11,093 nucleotides of DNA from assembly GCA_050747865.1 (NCBI GenBank), contig JBOGJI010000005.1, forward strand, positions 1 through 11,093, read 5' to 3'. Source of the DNA: JBOGJI01 sp050747865. GTDB lineage: Bacteria > Acidobacteriota > Thermoanaerobaculia > Multivoradales > JAHEKO01. This document shows, piece by piece, positions 1 to 7,127 of this stretch; position 1 is the first letter of the stretch, and each line of letters starts with the position of its first letter. Under the pieces are notes generated by a model that saw only the letters and a program-made list of their open reading frames with translations, did no database searches and was not told where the DNA came from. A program made the position numbers and the translations under genes.

Positions 1-918
1 GTCGAGCGCCGCGAGGAGGCGCTCGATCTGGGGGTTGTCGCCGCCCGAGGCCTGCAGCGCCTGCGTCCAGGCTGCCCGCGCCGCTTCCGCGTCGCCGGAC
101 CGCGCGCTCGCCAGGCCCTTGCCGACGAGAGCCGGCGCGTGCTGCGGGTAGCGGGCCAGCAGGCGGTCGAAGAGCTCGACGGCGACCTCGTCCCGGCCCA
201 TCTCCAGGCGCACGAACGCGGTGATGTAGAGGCCGTCGGGGTCCTCCGGGCTGGCGCCGAGGATCTCCTGCGCCTGCTGAAAGGCCGGGAAGAGCTGCGC
301 CGTGCCCAGCAGCGCCAGGGCGTAGCGCTTGCGCGCCGCCAGGTCCCGGGGATCCCGTTCGACGTCGGCGTGCAGCCGATCGAGCTGGGCCCGGTCGGCG
401 GCCGAGAGCTCGACGCCTTCCGGGTGCTCCTGGCCCTCGGCCGGCGCTTGCGGCTCGCCGGGCCGCGGCTGGGCGTCCCGCTGGGCCAGGAAGAAGAGCG
501 TGATCAGCAAGCCGGCCACCGCGAGGCCGGCGACGAATCCGAGCACACCGGCGCGGATCGGCTCGCCACCGCGTCGCAAGAGCTTGCCGGTGTTCACGGG
601 GGTCTCGTGTGAGGACTGTGCCGGCGCGTAGTCGCCCGACGCGGCGCGTCCCGTCGAGGATGTGGCAGCCGGCGACGGGCCTCCGAGGGCCTCGATATCG
701 CGCAGGTTCAGCGCCGCCTGGTGCTCGAGCTCGGCGACCTCTTCCGCATCGCCCGTCGCCCGGGCGGCGCGCAGCCGCTCGTAGAGCTCTTCCTGACGCC
801 CATCGAGATCGGCCCGCTCGATCTCACGCGCCGGCCCGCCGCCGCGGCGCGCCAGCCGCCAGACCAGGATCGCGCCCAGCCCCAAGCCGACGGCAAGCAC
901 TGACGCGACTAGACCCAT
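1..918 (-). CDS. ccmI: CcmI-like membrane-anchored TPR protein (partial, runs off left edge)
   Basis: This frame is open from an ATG at 918 down to base 1 with no stop: 306 codons are visible and the C-terminus is missing. A hydrophobic segment lies at about residues 3-20, followed by a charged region (about 30-75) that includes an E/R-rich helical stretch such as RQEELYERLRAARATGDAEE. A low-complexity linker follows, then a second membrane segment at about 122-145 and a TPR-like helical region from about 190 onward (for example DLAARKRYALALLG and LYITAFVRLEMGRDEVAVEL). Two membrane segments, a coiled/charged loop between them and a periplasmic TPR domain are the layout of CcmI/CycH, which binds apocytochrome c and hands it to CcmF/CcmH. 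It starts 13 bases after the ccmH stop and is the last visible gene of the ccm operon. No good ribosome binding site precedes the ATG, so coupling to ccmH is likely. The name rests on architecture and position. A generic TPR protein cannot be excluded. Confidence 0.82.
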   Translation of the reverse strand, partial: MGLVASVLAVGLGLGAILVWRLARRGGGPAREIERADLDGRQEELYERLRAARATGDAEEVAELEHQAALNLRDIEALGGPSPAATSSTGRAASGDYAPAQSSHETPVNTGKLLRRGGEPIRAGVLGFVAGLAVAGLLITLFFLAQRDAQPRPGEPQAPAEGQEHPEGVELSAADRAQLDRLHADVERDPRDLAARKRYALALLGTAQLFPAFQQAQEILGASPEDPDGLYITAFVRLEMGRDEVAVELFDRLLARYPQHAPALVGKGLASARSGDAEAARAAWTQALQASGGDNPQIERLLAALD

Positions 919-931
919 GGCGTGGCGGCGC

Positions 932-1465
932 TCATCGGTGGCTCTCAGCCCGCACGCGCTGGCGGTAGTGCTCGAGGTCCGCGGCGACCCGCTGGCTGTG
1001 CCGCGCCCCGCGCACACGCCAGGCGATCAACGCCAGCCCCGCGAGGAGCGTCACGGCAGGGGCGATCCAGACGATCAGGTTGAAGCCCCGGGGCCGCGGC
1101 GCCAGGCGGATGAACTCTCCATACGAGGCTTCGAAGTAGGTCAGAACCTGGGATTGCGAGTAGCCCTCGGCGAGCAGCCGTTCGATCTTGGCCCGCATGG
1201 CGGCGGACGCGGCCGTCGGGGAATCGGCGACCGAGAGGCCCTGGCACGACGGGCAGCGCATGCGAGCCGCCACCGCGTGGGTGCGCTCGGCGAGCTCGTC
1301 GCCGGCGAGCTTGTCGCCCTGGGGCGGGCCGAGCCGCTCGCGGTCGGCGGCGGCCAGCTCGGCCCGAATCTCCATGTCCAGAGGGAAGCCCGTGTCCTGC
1401 TGCGCGGCGAGCGGACCGGCCAGCGTCACGACGAGCAGTCCTCCGACCAAGGGGAACCCCTTCAT
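932..1465 (-). CDS. ccmH: Cytochrome c maturation protein CcmH (thiol reductase subunit)
   Basis: The protein has 177 residues. It starts with a signal peptide or anchor (MKGFPLVGGLLVVTLAGPLAA). The conserved redox motif R70-C71-P72-S73-C74 is followed by QGLSVADSPTAASAAMRAKI, which matches the family pattern LRCxxCQ...IADS. A membrane segment lies at about 129-149 and a basic tail follows. CcmH reduces or holds apocytochrome cysteines and works with CcmG and CcmF at the periplasmic face. The ATG at 1465 overlaps the ccmG stop in an ATGA junction and has GAGGGAG 8 bases upstream. The frame stays open further upstream, but that part lies inside ccmG in another frame and is not coding. The stretch between the signal peptide and the CXXC motif (about 50 residues) is longer than usual for CcmH, and its role is unknown. 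Confidence 0.93.
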   Translation of the reverse strand: MKGFPLVGGLLVVTLAGPLAAQQDTGFPLDMEIRAELAAADRERLGPPQGDKLAGDELAERTHAVAARMRCPSCQGLSVADSPTAASAAMRAKIERLLAEGYSQSQVLTYFEASYGEFIRLAPRPRGFNLIVWIAPAVTLLAGLALIAWRVRGARHSQRVAADLEHYRQRVRAESHR

Positions 1466-1973
1466 CCCAGGATCTCCCTCAGGTAGGCGTCGAGCAAGGC
1501 GGGGCCCATCGGTCCGGTGATCTTGCGGCGCACGATCCCCCGGGCGTCGATGAAGAAGGTCTCCGGTGCCCCGTAGACGCCGTAGCGGATCGCCGCCTCG
1601 GATCCCGGGTCCACTAGATTCGGGCCCCAGGATTCGTAGCGCTCCACGAAGCGGCGGATCGCCTCCGGATCGTCGTCGTAGATCACGCCGACGAAGCGCA
1701 CCCGCCCGGCGTAGCGACGGGAATGCTCCACCAGGACGGGGTGCTCGGCGATGCAGGGCTGGCACCAGGTGGCCCAGAAGTTGAGCACCACCGGCCGGCC
1801 GGCGAGCTCGGCCAGCGCCACCTCCTCGCCGGCGAGCGACCGCAACCGGAACTCCGGCGCTGGCTTGCCGACCAGCGGCGATTCGACGATCCGCGGATCG
1901 TGTCGGAAGGCCAGCGCCAAGAAGGCGACCAGCGGGACGACCAGGGCGGCGCCGATCCAGAGGACCTTGCGGT

Positions 1974-1977
<4 letters not shown>
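1462..1977 (-). CDS. ccmG: Thioredoxin-like thiol:disulfide oxidoreductase CcmG/DsbE
   Basis: The protein has 171 residues: one N-terminal membrane anchor (about 4-24) and a periplasmic thioredoxin fold. The active site W71-C72-Q73-P74-C75 sits in LNFWATWCQPCIAEHP, and the cis-proline loop GVYGAPETFFID (P138) is the usual CcmG/DsbE signature. The protein supplies reducing equivalents to the CXXCH cysteines of apocytochrome c, directly or through CcmH. The start is a GTG at 1977 that overlaps the ccmF stop (GTGA), with GGGAGG 7 bases upstream. The gene ends in an ATGA overlap with ccmH. Its length is normal for the family. Confidence 0.95.
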
Positions 1978-4093
<2,116 letters not shown>

Positions 4094-4094
<1 letters not shown>

Positions 4095-4570
4095 CAGTTC
4101 TCGCTCTCGAGAGTGCCCACGAGTCGCTCCATGTCAGGCTCTTCGCCTTCGCCGGGAGCGCGGTACTCATTGTCGTGCTTGACCATCAGGCGGCTGGTCT
4201 CGAAGGCGCCGCCCGTGCCGAGCCTCCCCTCCACGACCACGCCGATCCCTTCGCGGAACATGGCCGGCGGCACCGCCCGCGCCACGATCGGCACCGTCGC
4301 CTCGCCGTCGGTCACCGCGAAGCGCAGGGTCCCGCCGTCGGGATCGTGCGCGATAGAGCCGGCGACGACCTGGCCGCCGAGGCGGACCGAGGCGCCGCGG
4401 CCCTTGTCGCCGGCGGCGAGCAACTCGCTCGGGGTCCAGTAGTAGACGAGGTTCTCGCCGATGCCGCCGAAGGCCAGGAAGGCGAGCACGCCCCCGGCCA
4501 CCACCAGCGCCCCGACGACCAGCAACCGGCGGCGGCGCTGCTCGCTCCGTGCCGCGGCCTCAGTCGTCAT
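4094..4570 (-). CDS. ccmE: Heme chaperone CcmE
   Basis: The protein has 158 residues. A basic cytoplasmic N-terminus (RRRR) leads into one membrane segment at about 16-35 and a periplasmic OB-fold (VRLGGQVVAGSI, TLRFAVTDGEATVPIVARAV, MFREGIGVVVEGRL). The heme-binding motif is H132-D-N-E-Y136. The histidine forms the covalent bond to the heme vinyl group and Tyr136 is an axial ligand, as known for the HxxxY class of CcmE. The more common form is HDENY, so the middle two residues are swapped while the ligand spacing is kept. I chose the ATG at 4570 over a TTG at 4600 because a perfect AAGGAGG sits 8 bases before the ATG. The start lies inside the end of ccmD, and the stop shares a base with ccmF. 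Confidence 0.95.
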
Positions 4571-4721
4571 CGGCTTGCCCTCCTTCTCGCTCACCGGCAA
4601 CCGCTGAGGCGGCTCGGCCCCGCTTCACCAGGCTCCATACGTAGAGCGTCAGCACGACCACGGTGATGCTGTAGGCCGCGGCCACGAACGACCAGCCGCC
4701 GGCGATCACGCCTTCAGGCAC
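4560..4721 (-). CDS. ccmD: CcmD, small heme exporter subunit
   Basis: This is a 53-residue protein read from a GTG at 4721. It begins V-P-E-G-V-I-A-G-G-W-S-F and contains A-A-A-Y-S-I-T-V-V-V-L-T-L-Y-V-W-S-L, one membrane segment at about residues 12-32. A basic patch (KRGR) and a polar, acidic C-terminus ending DDD follow. CcmD is a small single-span protein that releases holo-CcmE from CcmC/CcmAB. The usual features of the family are a short length, an aromatic residue followed by a Tyr before the helix, and a basic cytoplasmic stretch, all visible here. The gene lies exactly between ccmC and ccmE: its start overlaps the ccmC end by 8 bases and its stop lies 11 bases inside ccmE. GAGGAG is 7 bases before the GTG. 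A second GTG at 4709 is possible but has poorer spacing. Confidence 0.88.
   Translation of the reverse strand: MPEGVIAGGWSFVAAAYSITVVVLTLYVWSLVKRGRAASAVAGEREGGQADDD
4579..4585 (-). promoter_or_regulatory. Ribosome binding site of ccmE
   Basis: AAGGAGG lies 8 bases upstream of the ATG at 4570. It is the strongest Shine-Dalgarno match in the operon, lies inside the 3' end of ccmD, and decides the ccmE start. Confidence 0.85.
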
Positions 4722-5406
4722 GGGCGGGCTCCTCGGCGGCGAGGCGCGGCGGCGGCGCGATCTCCTCGGCGGCGCGGCGGGCGCGCTCGATACGGGCGCG
4801 TCGCGAGATCATCCAGATCGCCAGCAGCAGCATGCCGGCGGCGTTGATGCGCAGCGGCAGGGTCATGGCGGCGTCCACGGTCTCGGGCGAGGACTGGATC
4901 TGGTGGAGGCTGCGCCACCAGCGGACACAGAAATAGACCAGCGGCACGTCGACAAAGGCGATGATCGTAGCCACGGCGCTCCAGCGCGCCCGCCGCCCTT
5001 CGTCCTCGGCCAGCCTCCGCAGGGCGAGCACGCCGGCGAAGAGCAGCAGCATGACGAGCGAGGTGGTGAGGCGCACGTCCCAGTCCCACCACACGCCCCA
5101 GGTGGCGCGGCCCCAGATCGAGCCCTGGACCAGCAGCAGGGCGTTGAGCACCACCCCGACCTCCACCGCCCCGACCAGCCGGTCGTCCCAAGCCCGGCGA
5201 CCGCTCCACAGCGAGACCACGGCGAAGACGAACGCCGCGGTGAAGCAGAGGAGCGCGATCCAGGCGCTGGGCACGTGCACGTACATGATGCGTTGCACGT
5301 CCCCCATGTGCAACTCGGCGGGGGCGACGACCAGCCCGATCCAGGTCCCCACCGCGAGCAGGGCGAGCCCCAGGGCACCGGTCCAGCGGATCCAGCCACG
5401 CGTCAT
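4714..5406 (-). CDS. ccmC: Heme-handling protein CcmC
   Basis: The protein has 230 residues and about six membrane segments. The WWD domain, W98-G-R-A-T-W-G-V-W-W-D-W-D-V-R-L, carries the CcmC signature WGxxWxWDxRL. The two conserved heme-ligand histidines are visible as H44 (IMYVHVPSAW) and H168 (WWRSLHQ). CcmC places heme on CcmE at the outer face of the membrane, with CcmD and the CcmAB ATPase. The ATG at 5406 comes 1 base after the ccmB stop and has GAGGAG 7 bases upstream. A TTG at 5427 inside ccmB would add 7 residues but lacks such support. After the last membrane segment (about 186-201) comes a charged cytoplasmic tail that also encodes the start of ccmD. Confidence 0.96.
   Translation of the reverse strand: MTRGWIRWTGALGLALLAVGTWIGLVVAPAELHMGDVQRIMYVHVPSAWIALLCFTAAFVFAVVSLWSGRRAWDDRLVGAVEVGVVLNALLLVQGSIWGRATWGVWWDWDVRLTTSLVMLLLFAGVLALRRLAEDEGRRARWSAVATIIAFVDVPLVYFCVRWWRSLHQIQSSPETVDAAMTLPLRINAAGMLLLAIWMISRRARIERARRAAEEIAPPPRLAAEEPARA
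4729..4734 (-). promoter_or_regulatory. Ribosome binding site of ccmD
   Basis: GAGGAG lies 7 bases upstream of the GTG at 4721 and inside the last codons of ccmC. It favours this start over the GTG at 4709, where the nearest purine run is only one base away. Confidence 0.6.
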
Positions 5407-5407
5407 G

Positions 5408-6091
5408 TCAGGACTCCTCGACGGCAAACGGAAACAGCACTCCGCACACGGTCCAGTAGATGGCGTTGAAGCCCGCCAGCAGGAGGGTCCAGGAGCGGAG
5501 CTGGTGCATGGGGTCGCCCGTGAGCACTAAGTCCATCGCCTTGACCGATCCTAACAGCACCGGCACGACCAGCGGGAAGAGTAAGAGCGGCAGCGCCACG
5601 TCCTGGGCTTTGAGGCGCGCGGTGATGGCGGCGTAGAGAGTGCCCGGCGCGGCGAGGCCGGCGGCGGCCAGCGCCCACAGCCCGGCGAGCCGGGCGAGGC
5701 CGAGCGGCGACGGCGAGAGGTCGTAGAGCACCACCGCCGCCGGCACCAGGATCGGTGCCAGGAGCAGCAGCAGAACGGCGCTTCCCAGGGCCTTGCCGTA
5801 GAACAGAGCCATCGGCTCCACCGGCCGCAGCAGCAGCCCCTCCAGCGCCCGGTCCTCCTGCTCCAGCCGGAAGCTCTCGTTCAACCCGAGCACCGAGCTC
5901 AACAGCAGCGCCAGAGTCAGGAAGCCCGCCGCGCCCCGCCGCAGCGGCTCCGCCTCCGGCCCCATGGCGAACGAGAAGAGCACCAGGGTGACCAAACCGA
6001 ACAGCACGACCGAGACGCTACGCACCCGCCCCCGCCACTCGAGCAGCAGATCCTTGCGCAGGATCCACCAGGCCTGGCGTGCCAAGCGCAC
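5408..6091 (-). CDS. ccmB: Heme exporter permease CcmB
   Basis: The protein has 227 residues with six predicted membrane segments (about 24-42, 53-70, 98-122, 130-152, 166-184 and 203-221). The cytoplasmic loop after segment 2, with E-Q-E-D-R-A-L-E-G-L-L-L-R-P, matches the CcmB pattern (D/E-x-E-D-G-T/A-L-E-x-L-L-L-x-P). CcmB is the membrane subunit of the CcmAB ABC complex, whose ATP hydrolysis is needed to release holo-CcmE from CcmC. The start is a GTG at 6091, three bases after the ccmA stop, with GAGGG 8 bases upstream. The length is typical for the family. Confidence 0.95.
   Translation of the reverse strand: MRLARQAWWILRKDLLLEWRGRVRSVSVVLFGLVTLVLFSFAMGPEAEPLRRGAAGFLTLALLLSSVLGLNESFRLEQEDRALEGLLLRPVEPMALFYGKALGSAVLLLLLAPILVPAAVVLYDLSPSPLGLARLAGLWALAAAGLAAPGTLYAAITARLKAQDVALPLLLFPLVVPVLLGSVKAMDLVLTGDPMHQLRSWTLLLAGFNAIYWTVCGVLFPFAVEES
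5414..5419 (-). promoter_or_regulatory. Ribosome binding site of ccmC
   Basis: GAGGAG lies 7 bases before the ATG at 5406, within the final codons of ccmB. It selects this ATG over the upstream TTG at 5427. Confidence 0.75.
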
Positions 6092-6094
6092 GGG

Positions 6095-6820
6095 CTAGGC
6101 CCTCGCCTCGACGAGCGACGCGGCGGGGCCTCGCCAGGCCACCTGTCCCTCGGAGAGTCGTACGGCCTGATCGCAGAATAGCGCCGCCTGCTCGAGCGCG
6201 TGCGAGGCCAGGATCAGGCTCACGCCCTCGTCGCGCAGCGCGCGGAGACAGCCGGCGAGCCAGGCGCGGCCGGAGGAATCGAGCGAGGAGAACGGCTCGT
6301 CGAGGAGCAGCAGGCGCGGCCTCTCGATGCGCACCCGCACCAACGCGAGCCGCTTGCGCATGCCTGCCGAATAGGCACCGACCTCGACGCCGCCGTGCCC
6401 GTCCAGCCCCGCTGCGACGAGCAGCTCCTCGACGCGCGTCGGCGCGGCCTCTTCGCCGCCGAGGCGCAGCCACAGGGAGAGGGTCTCCGCCCCGGTCAGC
6501 CGCGGATAGAGGCTCAGGTGGTGCGAAACCATCGACAGCTCGCGGCGCACGACACCGCCGTGCCGTCGAGGATCGAGACCGAACGTCCGGACGCTGCCCG
6601 CGCTCGCCTCGAGGCAGCCCGCGACAAGGCGCAGGAGCGTCGTCTTGCCGGAGCCGTTTGGTCCGGCGACCAGCAGTGCCTCGCCCGCCTCGACGTGCAG
6701 GTCGACATGTGCCAGCACCCATCGCCGCCCAAAGCGGCGCCCGAGGGCGCGGGTCTCCAGGATCGAGCTCGATGACCGCTTGCCCACGAATCCGGAGCCT
6801 ACAAGACGTGGCGACGACAC
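6095..6820 (-). CDS. ccmA: Heme exporter ATP-binding protein CcmA
   Basis: An ABC ATPase of 241 residues from the GTG at 6820, or 230 from the GTG at 6787. All nucleotide-binding motifs are visible: Walker A G53-PNGSGKTT, signature Y150-S-A-G-M, Walker B L170-LLLDEP, D-loop SSLD and H-loop H207 (ILASH). The Q-loop position reads S-H-H-L-S-L-Y-P-R-L-T, with His in place of Gln. I recall HH at this position in other non-proteobacterial CcmA proteins, so it is probably not a defect. CcmA powers release of heme-loaded CcmE together with CcmB. It is the first gene of the operon, and the next gene upstream points away. Neither GTG has a convincing Shine-Dalgarno sequence. The conserved domain begins near residue 20, so the shorter form is equally plausible. 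Confidence 0.94.
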   Translation of the reverse strand: MSSPRLVGSGFVGKRSSSSILETRALGRRFGRRWVLAHVDLHVEAGEALLVAGPNGSGKTTLLRLVAGCLEASAGSVRTFGLDPRRHGGVVRRELSMVSHHLSLYPRLTGAETLSLWLRLGGEEAAPTRVEELLVAAGLDGHGGVEVGAYSAGMRKRLALVRVRIERPRLLLLDEPFSSLDSSGRAWLAGCLRALRDEGVSLILASHALEQAALFCDQAVRLSEGQVAWRGPAASLVEARA

Positions 6821-7079
6821 CGGCTACGACCAAGAGCTGGAGGCGCCCGACGACGAGTTGCAGTCGCCGCCGAGCAAGCGGTTCTCCGTGCGGGCGGACG
6901 GCCGGGATTCCCTGACCCTGGAGTGGCGTCCCGCCGCCATCGCCTACGACGACCTCGACGAGGACACCTGGTGGGCTGGCGAGGAGGAGATTCGCGCTCG
7001 CGTATCGGTGGTGCCGTTCAACCCCGTCACCACCCAGCGCGAGAGCAACCTCGTGGCGCTCCCCGCGATCAATCCGTAG
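6780..7079 (+). CDS. Unrecognised small acidic protein, or remnant of a gene, divergent to ccmA
   Basis: I do not recognise this frame. From about 6813 to the stop at 7079 the codons prefer G or C in third position as real genes here do, and the peptide looks protein-like: an acidic, polar start (GYDQELEAPDDELQ), then S-V-R-A-D-G-R-D-S-L-T-L-E-W, then an Asp/Glu-rich patch with W-W (YDDLDEDTWWAGEEEIRARV), ending N-L-V-A-L-P-A-I-N-P. There is no cysteine and no signal or membrane segment. No in-frame ATG gives a sensible start. The frame is open back to 6645 inside ccmA, but that part is antisense to conserved CcmA sequence. A TTG at 6780 gives about 99 residues, and a TTG at 6858 or GTG at 6888 gives shorter forms. 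None has a clear ribosome binding site. It could be a real gene with a rare start, or the 3' remnant of a larger gene broken at the ccmA boundary. A hairpin follows 18 bases after the stop. Confidence 0.42.
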   Translation: MPTNPEPTRRGDDTGYDQELEAPDDELQSPPSKRFSVRADGRDSLTLEWRPAAIAYDDLDEDTWWAGEEEIRARVSVVPFNPVTTQRESNLVALPAINP

Positions 7080-7097
7080 ACGTGGTGTTCTCCCAGT

Positions 7098-7125
7098 GCC
7101 CGGTCGTCGACCGGGCGCTGCCTTT
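7098..7125 (+). terminator. Candidate intrinsic terminator between the small ORF and the kinase gene
   Basis: A perfect 8-bp inverted repeat (GCCCGGTC / GACCGGGC, 7098-7116) with a 3-base loop lies between two convergent genes. On the plus strand it is followed by gctgcctttg, which gives only a weak T run, so termination efficiency is uncertain. On the minus strand it lies just beyond the kinase stop (7128), without a T run. It may serve both directions. Confidence 0.45.
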
Positions 7126-7127
7126 GT

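Noticed and set aside
911..935. The ATG at 935, overlapping the ccmH stop, as the ccmI start
   Set aside because: It is in a different frame and meets a stop after eight codons. The ATG at 918 opens the long frame.
4571..4600. A longer CcmE beginning at TTG 4600
   Set aside because: The ATG at 4570 has a perfect AAGGAGG at 8 bases, and the extra ten residues are not part of the conserved protein.
6507..6545. Loss of the CcmA Q-loop glutamine as a sign of an inactive ATPase
   Set aside because: The SHH variant is, from memory, found in other non-proteobacterial CcmA proteins, and all other ATPase motifs are intact.
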